DNA of 64,000 bases from Paenibacillus sp. J2TS4 (GTDB taxonomy: Bacteria; Bacillota; Bacilli; Paenibacillales; NBRC-103111), in the NCBI RefSeq assembly GCF_018403245.1, contig NZ_BOSH01000002.1:186001-250000 (forward strand), written 5' to 3'. The position numbers were made by a program, and so were the translations under genes. Of this stretch, positions 33,384 through 42,491 are shown in pieces (position 1 is the stretch's first letter; each line of letters starts with the position of its first letter). The notes below the pieces were generated by a model that was not told where the DNA came from, ran no database searches, and saw only the letters and a list, made by a program, of their open reading frames with translations.

Positions 33384-34604
33384 ATGAAAAAGTATGTTAT
33401 TGTCGGTGCGGGTGTGAGAGCGCTGCATATGTTTGCCCGGCCGATAACCACTGAATTCCAGGATGTGGCTCAATTAGCTGCGATTTGTGATGTCAATATT
33501 CGCCGTGCGGAACAAATGAGCAGGGAGTGCGGGAATGCACCGGTCTATACGGATTTCGATCAGATGATCACGGAAATTCAGCCCGATGCTGTCATTATTA
33601 CGACTCCCGATCATTTGCATCATGAATATATTATTCGGGCACTGGAAGCAGGATGTGACGCCATATCCGAGAAGCCGATGACGACCGATGCGGAGAAATG
33701 CCGGTCGATTCTGGAAGCGGAACAAAGAACCGGCAAGAAAGTCATTGTTACTTTCAATTGTCGCTTCATGCCCTACGTTGTCCGCATTAAGGAATTGCTT
33801 AGGGAAGGGGTTATCGGAGACATTCAGAGCGTACATTTGGAATGGTTCCTGGACCGCGATCACGGAGCCGATTATTTCCGCAGATGGCATCGCAGGATGG
33901 AGAAGAGCGGAGGCTTGCTTGTCCATAAATCAACGCATCATTTTGACATGGTGAACTGGTGGCTGGAGGATGAACCGGATCTGGTGTTCGCTCATGGTGC
34001 GACTCGCGTCTATGGACCGACCAGAGAAGAACGGGGCAGGCGTTGTCTTACATGCGATTACAAGTCGACGTGTGAGTTTTATTTTGATGTAACAGCAAAC
34101 GATTTCAACAAATCCTTTTATTATGATGCGGAATCTATGGACGGCTACTATCGGGATCAGTGCATATTCGGCGATGATGTTGACATCTATGATACGATGT
34201 CCGTCAACGTTAAATATAGACAAGGCGCTCTGTTAACTTATTCTTTGACCGCCTATAATCCGGTTGAAGGCTGGAAGGCCAGCTTTGTCGGCACGAAGGG
34301 GAGACTGGAGACACAGGAGTATTCCAGAGGCCCGGAAGCGAACGCTTCTCATCAAAGCATACGACTATATAATTTAGGCGGAGAGCTGCTGACCTACACG
34401 ATGCCCAAAGCGGAGGGAGTCCACGGAGGCGGAGATCAGCGATTGCATCAGAGACTGTTCAATGAACCGATACCGGACCCGTTGGAGCAGCAAGCGGGCT
34501 CATGGGCAGGGGCAATGTCCGTCATGATCGGCGCTTCGGCCAATCGGTCGATCGCAGAAGGGAAACCTTTCTCCATCCAGCAGCAAATGAAGGGCCTAGG
34601 GTAA
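33384..34604 (+). CDS. Gfo/Idh/MocA-family oxidoreductase A
   Basis: 406 residues. N-terminal Rossmann domain with VGAGVRALHM (the third Gly of GxGxxG is Ala) and the EKPM motif (SEKPMTT) that carries the catalytic Lys. The C-terminal domain has a cysteine cluster, CLTCDYKSTC plus a later DQCIF, seen in a subset of this family. These enzymes oxidise sugars, polyols or their derivatives with NAD(P). The ATG at 33384 gives the canonical start with AAGGGGAGAG ahead; the frame upstream to 33303 crosses the operator and is not used. Confidence 0.88.
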   Translation: MKKYVIVGAGVRALHMFARPITTEFQDVAQLAAICDVNIRRAEQMSRECGNAPVYTDFDQMITEIQPDAVIITTPDHLHHEYIIRALEAGCDAISEKPMTTDAEKCRSILEAEQRTGKKVIVTFNCRFMPYVVRIKELLREGVIGDIQSVHLEWFLDRDHGADYFRRWHRRMEKSGGLLVHKSTHHFDMVNWWLEDEPDLVFAHGATRVYGPTREERGRRCLTCDYKSTCEFYFDVTANDFNKSFYYDAESMDGYYRDQCIFGDDVDIYDTMSVNVKYRQGALLTYSLTAYNPVEGWKASFVGTKGRLETQEYSRGPEANASHQSIRLYNLGGELLTYTMPKAEGVHGGGDQRLHQRLFNEPIPDPLEQQAGSWAGAMSVMIGASANRSIAEGKPFSIQQQMKGLG

Positions 34605-34717
34605 TCTCATCTTCGCTGCTTTGGCTGATATTGCGTGGTGTGGCGGAAGACCAGAAAATGTTGGATACAGCTTTCTACAGGCTGCTCCTAATGCTTAGTT
34701 AGCTTAAACCTGCTGTA

Positions 34718-34729
34718 GTAATCGATTAC
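34718..34729. promoter_or_regulatory. LacI-type operator copy 2 (perfect palindrome)
   Basis: GTAATCGATTAC, a perfect 12-base palindrome 88 bases before the second dehydrogenase gene. It suggests a separate regulated promoter for that gene. Confidence 0.6.
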
Positions 34730-34817
34730 CAGGATAAAGGACTGCGTTTGTGATTCTTTTGACCGACTTTTGGCTGCAGGTCAGGAAAGTAAATAACATT
34801 TACGTGGGAGGAGAAAG

Positions 34818-36080
34818 ATGATACACGCTGCTTTAATTGGAGCTGGGGCGAGAGGAAGAACCAGCTATGGACCCTATGCCTTGAAAAATCCAAGAGAAAT
34901 CAAGTTTGTCGCGGTAGCGGAGCCCGATGAACAGAAGCGGGAGCTTTTTGCCAGCCAGCATCAAATCCCGCCCGAACGCCAGTATGCTTCATGGGAGCAA
35001 ATGCTGGAACAGCCTCAGCTCTGCGAAGCCTTGTTAATTTGCACAGCGGATGAGCTCCATTTTGCTCCCACGATGCAAGGGCTGCAGCAAGGCTATCACA
35101 TTTTGTTAGAAAAACCGATGTCTCCTCGCCCGGAGGAAGTATGGTTAATGGCGGAAGAAGCGAGAAAAAGACGCAGGCTGCTATTAATTGGACACGTACT
35201 GCGATACACGCCGTTTTTCAGAGCATTAAAACAATTAATCAACGAGCATAGAATTGGCCGGATCATAAATATCCAATGGACCGAGCATGTCGCCTACTGG
35301 CATCAGGCACACAGCTATGTTAGAGGGAATTGGAGAAATTCCGATCAGTCGAGCCCGATGATCTTGGCCAAATCATGCCATGACACGGATCTGATCCGCT
35401 GGCTGGTTGGCGAGCCGTGTGAGCAGGTTTCTTCCTTTGGAGGGCTTACTCATTTTAAGCCGGAAAATGCGCCGGAGGGATCGACCGAACGATGTATCGA
35501 GGGGTGCGCTGTCGAGAGCTCGTGCCCCTATTCGGCGCTCAAGCTGTACTACAACGAGCGCGAACATTGGCCTCAATATATGGTCAGCCTCGAGCCGACA
35601 TTGGAAGCGAGGAAGAAGGGATTGGAGGAAGGGATTTACGGGCGGTGCGTCTATCACTGTGATAATAATGTAGTAGATCATCAGGTCGTCAATATGAGAT
35701 TTCGCAATGAAACGACGGTCTCCTTTACTATGGTCGCTTTCTCTGTCGAAGGGAATCGAACGTTTAACATCAAGGGGACGGAAGGAGAAATAGAAGGAGA
35801 TTTTAAAAACAATCGGCTTGAGATCAAATCTTTCTCGGGGAGAAAGGAGGTCATCGTCCCGGAAGTGGCCGAAAGCGGACATGGCGGAGGGGACCACCGG
35901 TTAATGAAAGAGTTTGTCCAGCTCGTGAGCCAAGGAGCGAATACAGGGGAAACCTCAGCACTGCAATCTGCTGAAAGTCATATGATCGCCTTTGCTTCAG
36001 AACAGTCCAGAATATCAGGCAAGACTGTATCGTTGCAGGAATACATGGAAGAGGTTAGAAGGAAAGCGGTGGGGCATTAA
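34818..36080 (+). CDS. Gfo/Idh/MocA-family oxidoreductase B
   Basis: 420 residues. Rossmann motif IGAGARGRTSYG and catalytic-Lys motif LEKPMSPR. The C-terminal domain has CIEGCAVESSC and GRCVYHC, a cysteine cluster like that of the first dehydrogenase, followed by VVDHQVVNMRF, hallmark of a recognised Firmicute subgroup. The two paralogs are distant and likely act in successive steps (for example oxidation then reduction) of one sugar pathway; this is inference. GGGAGGAG supports the ATG. Confidence 0.88.
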   Translation: MIHAALIGAGARGRTSYGPYALKNPREIKFVAVAEPDEQKRELFASQHQIPPERQYASWEQMLEQPQLCEALLICTADELHFAPTMQGLQQGYHILLEKPMSPRPEEVWLMAEEARKRRRLLLIGHVLRYTPFFRALKQLINEHRIGRIINIQWTEHVAYWHQAHSYVRGNWRNSDQSSPMILAKSCHDTDLIRWLVGEPCEQVSSFGGLTHFKPENAPEGSTERCIEGCAVESSCPYSALKLYYNEREHWPQYMVSLEPTLEARKKGLEEGIYGRCVYHCDNNVVDHQVVNMRFRNETTVSFTMVAFSVEGNRTFNIKGTEGEIEGDFKNNRLEIKSFSGRKEVIVPEVAESGHGGGDHRLMKEFVQLVSQGANTGETSALQSAESHMIAFASEQSRISGKTVSLQEYMEEVRRKAVGH

Positions 36081-36228
36081 TGTGCAGAACAAGAAGTGAA
36101 CTTTAGCTTCCATACTAAGTACAGTGTCCTTGAAGCTAACGATGTGACAGAGGCTTTAAAGTAAGGTATAATCCATCTAACGATTCATATATATGAATTA
36201 TTTTTATAGATAAAGGGTGGATTAAACG

Positions 36229-36999
36229 ATGACCGTGCAGAAGCCTAAGGTCAAATCTGCGGACCGTGTATTGGATATACTCGAGCTATTTACCGGGGAA
36301 CAGGATCATTATAACTTAACGGAAATCTCGAGAAGCTTAAACATGCCTCCCAGCAGCACTTACCAACTTATTCAGAACATGGTGGATAGAGGTTATCTGG
36401 AGGAGGAGAAGTCGGGCAAGCGATTCAGAATCGGGTATAAACTGTTTATGATCCGCTCGCGCTATATGCAGGGGACGAGTTTAACCAGTGAATTTTATCA
36501 GCTGGCGGAGAGGATTATTCATGATGTTAACGAAACCGTCTCTTTAGCGATACGAAGAGACGATCAACTGCTTTATATCGCGGAGAAGGTAAGCACGCGT
36601 CCGCTTAGATACACTCCTAATCTGGGAGGAACCTTGCCCTTGCATGCGACGGCCTCGGGGAAAGTGTTTCTCGCTTATTTGGATGAAGAGGAACTGCTTG
36701 CGCTATATCCGCAGCAGGAATTGGAGCCGGTCACAGCCAAGACCATTCGCTCTTTTTCCAGCCTGCTCCAAGAGCTGAAGCTTGTGCGCGAGCAGGGATT
36801 TGGCTATAACGAAGGAGAGACGGTGGAAGGGGTACACTGTATCGCCGGACCGGTCTGGGATCATGAGCATCAAGTGGCAGCAGCCGTCAGCATTTCGATT
36901 CCGGAGGTCAGAATGACAGAGGGAGTGCGGAGGAAGCTGCATGAAATCATTCGGCAGGCTTGTAATGAGTTAACCTATAGAGTGTTTCAACAGCAATAA
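36229..36999 (+). CDS. IclR-family regulator
   Basis: 256 residues. Winged helix at about 10-70 (YNLTEISRSLNMPPSSTYQLIQ), effector domain with LPLHATASGKVFLAYL and the late IAGPVWDHEHQVAAAVSIS stretch. IclR proteins respond to small organic acids or sugar-acid intermediates, often controlling catabolic genes next to them. It lies between the dehydrogenases and the convergent LacI gene, so the cluster has two regulators. AAAGGGTGG precedes the ATG. Confidence 0.9.
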   Translation: MTVQKPKVKSADRVLDILELFTGEQDHYNLTEISRSLNMPPSSTYQLIQNMVDRGYLEEEKSGKRFRIGYKLFMIRSRYMQGTSLTSEFYQLAERIIHDVNETVSLAIRRDDQLLYIAEKVSTRPLRYTPNLGGTLPLHATASGKVFLAYLDEEELLALYPQQELEPVTAKTIRSFSSLLQELKLVREQGFGYNEGETVEGVHCIAGPVWDHEHQVAAAVSISIPEVRMTEGVRRKLHEIIRQACNELTYRVFQQQ

Positions 37000-37005
37000 A
37001 CTATT

Positions 37006-37040
37006 AGAGGTTGTTCAAAAAGTCCCCTTTTGATCACTTA
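37006..37040 (-). repeat. End fragment of the MITE-like element
   Basis: AGAGG, TTGTTCAAAAAGTCCCC, then TTTTGATCAC match, inverted, the right end of the 180-base element at 13319-13352 with few differences. The rest of the element is absent, so this is a remnant or a solo end. Confidence 0.6.
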
Positions 37041-37074
37041 CTGGAAGTGTATTTATAAAGCATAAATGCAGATG

Positions 37075-37098
37075 AAGCCGGGCTCTCGCCCGGCTTTT
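37075..37098 (+). terminator. Terminator between convergent IclR and LacI genes
   Basis: AAGCCGGGC and GCCCGGCTT form a perfect 9-base-pair stem with a TCTC loop followed by TT on the plus strand. Confidence 0.8.
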
Positions 37099-37124
37099 AC
37101 TTATTTGGTTACGCTGGACAGAGG

Positions 37125-38102
37125 CTACAAGGGCCTGACCGAGTCTCTTATGATCAGTTCCGGTTCGATCAACACATCCATTGGATCTGTTTCATCCGCA
37201 CGGTCATCTGTCAAGATATCCAGCGATTTCATCACCAGTTCATGGACATTGGGACCAACCGTCGATAGAGGAGTATCGAGAAGCTGCTCCATCTCGGGGA
37301 TACTGTCATATACGATAAGAGAGAGATCATCCGGAATTTTGAGCTGCTGCCTGCGAATGACCCGAATGAACTGGAACAGCATCCCTTGACTGTCCACGAT
37401 AAAAGCAGAGGGGCGATCCGGACTATCCTTGCTGAGCAGGGCCAATACTTGGTCCTCCGGGAACGGGTGTTCATTCTTAGTGATTATAATCGAATTGGAG
37501 TTGTATTCCAGATGATACTCCAGCAACCCCAGAGTGAAGCCGATCAATTTATCAGATTCCACACCGACAAATCCAATATGCTTATGACCCAAATCAGCCA
37601 AATGATGAACAGCCTTCATAATTCCGCCTTTGCGATCAATCGCAATTCGATGGGCTCCCTCCAGGCTGCCGCCCCCGAGAATGAGCAGCTGCCCTTGCAG
37701 CTGTTCCTTGGATTTGTAGAAATCGAGAGTAGGGACCCATTCCGGCCCGGCCCAGAACAGAATTCGATCGACAAAATGCTGGTTAAGCATCCGGATGGCA
37801 TGATCCGGCTCAGTGAAAGCGGCGAGAATAGAGTAGCCTCGCTTAACGGCTTCCATTTGAAGCTCATTGCATAGATGGTAAAAAAACAGCCCTTTTTGCT
37901 GAGGCCAAATAAAGCCAATCGACTTGGACTTGCGATCGGTCAGTCTTCTCGCGGCTAAATTAGGCACATAATTCATCTCACGGGCGATCTCCATAATCCT
38001 CTTGCGGGTATTCGCATTCACGCCCGGCTCGTTGTTCAATGCCCGGGATACGGTTGCAAAGGTAACACCGGCGACTTTGGCAATATCTTTGATCGTTACC
38101 AC
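37125..38102 (-). CDS. LacI-family regulator
   Basis: 325 residues. The N-terminal LacI helix-turn-helix and hinge are clear (TIKDIAKVAGVTFATVSRAL, then NYVPNLAARRL), followed by a periplasmic-binding-like effector domain. It is transcribed away from the ABC importer genes. The most likely targets are the repeated ATCGATTAC sites before both dehydrogenases and the importer, plus a related site at its own promoter. The inducer is presumably the imported sugar or a derivative. Confidence 0.9.
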   Translation of the reverse strand: MVTIKDIAKVAGVTFATVSRALNNEPGVNANTRKRIMEIAREMNYVPNLAARRLTDRKSKSIGFIWPQQKGLFFYHLCNELQMEAVKRGYSILAAFTEPDHAIRMLNQHFVDRILFWAGPEWVPTLDFYKSKEQLQGQLLILGGGSLEGAHRIAIDRKGGIMKAVHHLADLGHKHIGFVGVESDKLIGFTLGLLEYHLEYNSNSIIITKNEHPFPEDQVLALLSKDSPDRPSAFIVDSQGMLFQFIRVIRRQQLKIPDDLSLIVYDSIPEMEQLLDTPLSTVGPNVHELVMKSLDILTDDRADETDPMDVLIEPELIIRDSVRPL

Positions 38103-38140
38103 ATTTGTCTTCTCCTTGAGTAAAAATGGATTGCAAAGAT

Positions 38141-38153
38141 TGCAAACGTTTAC
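38141..38153. promoter_or_regulatory. LacI/CcpA-type site in the lacI-family promoter
   Basis: TGCAAACGTTTAC (minus strand GTAAACGTTTGCA) has a CG-centred palindrome with the same GTAA half-site as the ATCGATTAC operators, and also resembles a catabolite-responsive element. It overlaps a TATAGT -10 on the minus strand, fitting autoregulation or carbon catabolite control. Confidence 0.5.
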
Positions 38154-38367
38154 TATAATTAATTACATAATAAAATAACTTGTTCTTTATTGCAAGGTTT
38201 GTAAGCGTAATCACATGTTCGATGATCAATAACAAATGTTTGCGGAAGGAGGATGAGCTTATTTTTGCACGAGCCAAGCAGAAATTTTACAAATAAAAAA
38301 TAAATTCATTGACAGGAAATAATTGGGTGTAATAGGATGTAAATAACGATCTCTTTACTTAAAAAAA

Positions 38368-38379
38368 GAAATCGATTAC
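38368..38379. promoter_or_regulatory. LacI-type operator copy 3
   Basis: GAAATCGATTAC, identical to the site at 33344, 52 bases before the solute-binding protein gene. A TTGACA (about 38310) lies upstream as a candidate -35. Confidence 0.6.
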
Positions 38380-38431
38380 TGAATCGTGTGAGGAATGACA
38401 GGCTTTAAACTATTATAGGGGAGGATGGAAG

Positions 38432-39775
38432 ATGAAAAAAATAACGGGCCTTATTTTAAGTCTTATGATGGCGTTTTCATTGGCAGCATGTAATAGCGGT
38501 AATGGGAATGGCGGCAGTGACGGGGGCGGCGCGAATCCTAGCCCGGACAGCAGTGCCAAGCCTGGAGAGGATAAGCCGAAGGAAGTGACGCTCAAAATTG
38601 GCCTGCCGGGAGGCTATGACGTGACCCAGAAAGAGATTATTGACGGATTCGCCGCGGCCAATTCACATATCAAGCTGCAAATTGATGAATCCCCTTGGGG
38701 AGATTTTGTCCAGAAAATCACCGCTCAGGTTGCCGCCGGCAACCCCCCTGACGTATGGTTTCAGGAAAATGCCGTCATCCTTGGCTATGGCCACCGCGGA
38801 GCGGCAGAAGATCTTAGACCCTACATCGAGCGAGACATTAAGAAAGAGGACTATAGTCCTCTGTTGTTCGCTTCGGAAACACCTCAAGGGATCTGGGGAA
38901 TTCCACACGGATTGAATCCGGCCACGATTATGTATAATAAAAAAATGTTTGAAGAGGCCAATATTCCATTCCCTTCGGATGACTGGACGTACGAGGAAAT
39001 GCTTGACATCGCTGCGAAATTATCGAAGGATACGAATGGCGATGGCAAGAATGACGTATTCGGAATCGGAGTTGCTCCCTCCATCACAACGGGTTGGTTT
39101 CCTTGGTCGAAAATTTACGGAGGTGGAATATTGGATGAAACGAAGACTAAAGCGATTGTAACCGATCCAAAGACAATTCAAGCATTGGAAGTATGGGCTG
39201 GCGTGATCAAGGATGGCCTGGCTCCATCTGTTAGCGACTATAAAGCAGGCGGTGGACACGATGCCATGTTTGCCGATAATAAATTGGCCATGAACATGCT
39301 GCAATACAGTAGTCAGGTAAAAATGAACGAAAAATACCCGGATCTGGACTATGACGTGGCGAAGATGCCCATAGGATATGATGGGAATCGGGTAATGCCG
39401 CTGGTGACCAACAGTTGGCTTATTTATTCCAAATCGAAGCCGGAAGTGAAAGAGGCCGCTTGGGAGTTTTTGAAATACTATATGGGGGAAGAAGCGCAGG
39501 ATATTATAGCGAAGAGCGGATCGGCCATTCCGATCAAATTATCCTCGACAGAACAGCTTAAGCAGGATACGACGACCCGGCCGCAGAACAAAAGCGCCTA
39601 TGTGGATGGTGTGAATGAGTCCGGTGTGACGTTGGACGAAAATCATTCCTGGCAAGAGTGGCGCCTGGCAGCCCAACCGATTTTTCAGGAAATCCATGAA
39701 CTGATCAAGACGCCGGAAGAAGGCGCTAAAGAAATTCAGGAGAAAATTCAGAAAGTGTTAGACGAAAATAAATAA
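38432..39775 (+). CDS. Sugar ABC transporter substrate-binding lipoprotein (family 1)
   Basis: 447 residues. Lipoprotein signal with Cys20 (SLAAC), a Gly/Ser/Asn linker, then a family 1 solute-binding domain (VAAGNPPDVWFQENAVI, WGIPHGLNP, AWEFLKYYMGEEAQ). It captures a sugar or oligosaccharide outside the cell. GGGGAGG supports the ATG. A stable hairpin follows it, then two permease genes; no ATPase gene is present, so a shared MsmX-type ATPase is expected. Confidence 0.9.
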   Translation: MKKITGLILSLMMAFSLAACNSGNGNGGSDGGGANPSPDSSAKPGEDKPKEVTLKIGLPGGYDVTQKEIIDGFAAANSHIKLQIDESPWGDFVQKITAQVAAGNPPDVWFQENAVILGYGHRGAAEDLRPYIERDIKKEDYSPLLFASETPQGIWGIPHGLNPATIMYNKKMFEEANIPFPSDDWTYEEMLDIAAKLSKDTNGDGKNDVFGIGVAPSITTGWFPWSKIYGGGILDETKTKAIVTDPKTIQALEVWAGVIKDGLAPSVSDYKAGGGHDAMFADNKLAMNMLQYSSQVKMNEKYPDLDYDVAKMPIGYDGNRVMPLVTNSWLIYSKSKPEVKEAAWEFLKYYMGEEAQDIIAKSGSAIPIKLSSTEQLKQDTTTRPQNKSAYVDGVNESGVTLDENHSWQEWRLAAQPIFQEIHELIKTPEEGAKEIQEKIQKVLDENK

Positions 39776-39796
39776 TCGGCTGTCCTATTTCTTGGC

Positions 39797-39816
39797 GGGG
39801 AGTCTCCGGGCTCCCC
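39797..39816 (+). terminator. Hairpin between solute-binding protein and permeases
   Basis: GGGGAG and CTCCCC arms with an 8-base loop, followed by CTTCTT rather than a T run. It is more likely an mRNA-stabilising or partial terminator that keeps the binding protein in excess. Confidence 0.5.
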
Positions 39817-39878
39817 CTTCTTGATTACTCTCGATCAGCTCGTTCGATTGAAACTTAAGAACGATAGGAGCAATGAGT

Positions 39879-40757
39879 ATGCATAAATACAATCATTGGG
39901 GATATATTTTGACCCTTCCTTTCATTGTCGGCTTTCTCGTATTCTCCGCATATCCGTTTGTATACTCCATCTACCTGTCCTTTACATCTTGGGATATGTT
40001 CAATCCTCCCAAATGGGTTGGGCTGGCGAATTGGAAAAGAATATTTAGCGACGTCCCCTTCTGGTATTCGTTGCGCAACATTTTTTATTTCGCGCTTATC
40101 TTTGTGCCGCTGCAAACTTTTTTTGCCTTAATTGTAGCGTATATATTAAACCAGGCGATCCGGGCCAAAGGCTTGTTTCGCGCTATCTATTTCTTGCCTG
40201 TCGTCACTCCTTGGATCGCAGGAGGTCTGGTGTGGAAATGGCTGTTGGATTCCAACTTCGGCCTGATTAATCTCATCCTGAGCTATATCGGGCTCGGCCC
40301 CTTCAAGTTTTTGGATAATCCCCACTGGTGGATTGTAATCGGCAGCATTGCAATCGCTAACGTATGGAAGGGGATCGGCTCTTCGATGATTTTGTTGTTG
40401 GCCGGGATGCAAAATATTTCTAAAGAAATGTATGAAGCCGCGGAAATAGACGGAGCGACGAAGTGGAAAATGTTTACCCGGATCGTTATACCATTGGTGT
40501 CGCCGATGGCTTACATGGTCGTAATTTTATCGACGATAGCGGCTTTTCACGCCTTTGATGTTTTTCTCGTCATGCTGGAGTCGCCGGGGACGGTGAAGGA
40601 TCAGCTGCTCACAACGAACATCCTGATCTATCGGGATGCTTTCATGACCTTCAAAATGGGGCCGGCCTCAACGATGTCCTGGTTGTTGTTCCTTGTCATT
40701 CTTGGCATTACGCTGATCCAGAGATCGTTTGAAAAAAGGTGGGTTCATTATGAATAG
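39879..40757 (+). CDS. Sugar ABC transporter permease (UgpA/MalF type)
   Basis: About 292 residues, six membrane helices. The EAA loop that docks the ATPase is seen as YEAAEIDGATKWKMFTRI. ATGs at 39873 and 39879 are in frame; AGGAG at 39865-39869 is too near the first, so the second is preferred. The end overlaps the next permease gene by 8 bases. Confidence 0.9.
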   Translation: MHKYNHWGYILTLPFIVGFLVFSAYPFVYSIYLSFTSWDMFNPPKWVGLANWKRIFSDVPFWYSLRNIFYFALIFVPLQTFFALIVAYILNQAIRAKGLFRAIYFLPVVTPWIAGGLVWKWLLDSNFGLINLILSYIGLGPFKFLDNPHWWIVIGSIAIANVWKGIGSSMILLLAGMQNISKEMYEAAEIDGATKWKMFTRIVIPLVSPMAYMVVILSTIAAFHAFDVFLVMLESPGTVKDQLLTTNILIYRDAFMTFKMGPASTMSWLLFLVILGITLIQRSFEKRWVHYE

Positions 40758-41583
40758 AGCAACCAGCGCGAAAATGATATTGTTGTATCTGGTCCTTATC
40801 TTCGGAGCGATAACGATGCTGGTCCCCTTTTATTGGATGATCGCGACCTCGTTTAAAACAGGGGCCAAAGTGTTGGAGCTGCCGCCCAAATGGATTCCGG
40901 ATCCGATCTCGGTGGAAAGCTACTTGACGGCCTGGACCAAGGTCAATTTTGCCCGTTATACTTTGAACAGTACGATTGTCGTTGTCGCAGACTTGTTCGG
41001 AACGCTGCTCTCCTGCGCCATGGTCGGCTTTGGCCTGTCCATGTTTCAGTTCAAGCTTAAGACGCCTATTTATTTGGCGATGATTTCCACCTTGATTCTG
41101 CCCTCGCAGGTGACCTTGATTCCTACTTATTTCATATGGAAAAATCTGAATGCTTTCGACACCTATTTTCCGCTAATCGTGCCCAGCTTTCTAGGTGGTG
41201 CCTTCGGTATTTTTTTGATGCATCAATTTTTTAAAAGCTTGCCCAGAGAGCTGTTTGAAGCGGCGCTTATCGATGGCTACAGACCGTGGGGAGTGCTGTG
41301 GCGGATTTATATTCCGCTCTCCAAGCCGGCCTTGTCCGCTCTTGCTGTATTTACCTTTATCGGGGCATGGAGCAATACGATCGGCCCGTTGCTGTATTTA
41401 CAAAGCAAGCATTTGTATACCCTGCCGCTCGGACTTTTATTCCTGCGGTCGAACTTGAACTCCTTCGAAACGCCGATTATTATGGCGGGTGCGGTTATTA
41501 CTACCCTGCCTGTCATTGTCGTGTTTTTAATAGCCCAAAGACATTTTATTCAAGGAGTAGCGACAGCAGGGTTAAAGGGATAG
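40750..41583 (+). CDS. Sugar ABC transporter permease (UgpE/MalG type)
   Basis: 277 residues, six membrane helices, EAA loop FEAALIDGYRPWGVLWRI. It pairs with the preceding permease. ATG 40750 overlaps the previous stop by 8 bases and has AAGGTGGG ahead; an in-frame TTG at 40729 is less likely. It is the last gene of the importer, followed by a strong terminator. Confidence 0.9.
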   Translation: MNRATSAKMILLYLVLIFGAITMLVPFYWMIATSFKTGAKVLELPPKWIPDPISVESYLTAWTKVNFARYTLNSTIVVVADLFGTLLSCAMVGFGLSMFQFKLKTPIYLAMISTLILPSQVTLIPTYFIWKNLNAFDTYFPLIVPSFLGGAFGIFLMHQFFKSLPRELFEAALIDGYRPWGVLWRIYIPLSKPALSALAVFTFIGAWSNTIGPLLYLQSKHLYTLPLGLLFLRSNLNSFETPIIMAGAVITTLPVIVVFLIAQRHFIQGVATAGLKG

Positions 41584-41640
41584 CGGTTTGTTATAGGAGA
41601 TATTCAGGGGAAGAAGCCGGCCCAGCGATACGCAGAATAA

Positions 41641-41683
41641 AACCGCCCAAGCATAGTTAGCGATGTGCCTGGGCGGTTTTTTT
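41641..41683 (+). terminator. Terminator at the end of the sugar importer
   Basis: AACCGCCCA pairs with TGGGCGGTT around a loop of about 17 bases, followed by TTTTT. Confidence 0.8.
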
Positions 41684-41809
41684 GCATTCCCCGCAAATAG
41701 GGGACAGTTCATTATCATCCGGCGCAGATGATAGTGCAGATTGATTTGGCCAGCGCTATAGCGAGCCTTGTTTAGATAATGGTTCGGCCGCTGCGGCAGC
41801 CAGTCCTTG

Positions 41810-42340
41810 CTAACTGGTTATACCCTGATGCTGCTCTGCCTTCTTGCGATCGGTCAAAAAAATATATATGGTTAGTATTATAGAAAGCAGGAGGGTGGCA
41901 TGGAAGATGAAATGAATGGTGTTCGGGACCATTCCGTTCATAACCGGTAAGAAGGAATGAGTGCTGCCGAACATTTCCTGATATCGGGGAGCTCTTTCTT
42001 GAGCGCCGATCCCGAATAGATAAGGAATCCACCACGCTATCAGAGCTCCGCCAAATATGAAAGACGGGTGAATGACCAGCCATAGCTTGGCCCAAAGAGG
42101 ATATCTTTTACCGATGAATAACAAAATAAGCCCGATGAGAAGCAGGACTTGCCCAACGCCGATAGCCGTTACAACTAGAAGCTCCTTCGCCGATCGGTCC
42201 GCCATAACCGCGGAGACATCATTCAAAGAACCGAGCGGGACCCAATCATGCAGCAGCATGAACAAAAAAATAATTCCATAGCCTGCCATTAGCAAGGACT
42301 CTGAAAGGCGAATGGTTCGCTTAATAGAGAACGCCTCCAT
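41810..42340 (-). CDS. Four- or five-helix membrane protein, unknown
   Basis: 176 residues with membrane segments at about 15-32, 55-80, 85-110 and 140-163. A charged tail (DRKKAEQHQ) follows. I do not recognise a family; similar proteins are annotated as hypothetical in Paenibacillus. The reading frame is unbroken and its hydrophobic pattern is that of a real membrane protein. The ribosome site (GAACGCCTCC region on the opposite strand) is unclear, so the start could be a few codons inside. Confidence 0.6.
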   Translation of the reverse strand: MEAFSIKRTIRLSESLLMAGYGIIFLFMLLHDWVPLGSLNDVSAVMADRSAKELLVVTAIGVGQVLLLIGLILLFIGKRYPLWAKLWLVIHPSFIFGGALIAWWIPYLFGIGAQERAPRYQEMFGSTHSFLPVMNGMVPNTIHFIFHATLLLSIILTIYIFLTDRKKAEQHQGITS

Positions 42341-42491
42341 ATCTAGAATGTTTTACCAAAATTATAGTCGTTTATAGCATTCCCTGCAAATGAGAGAGCA
42401 GGACAGCCAGATCTGATCTTGAAAATGGATAATAAAAAATAAGGGTTCAGTTACCGAGCCAAACCAATAATTACAGAGAGGAATGAGAAAT

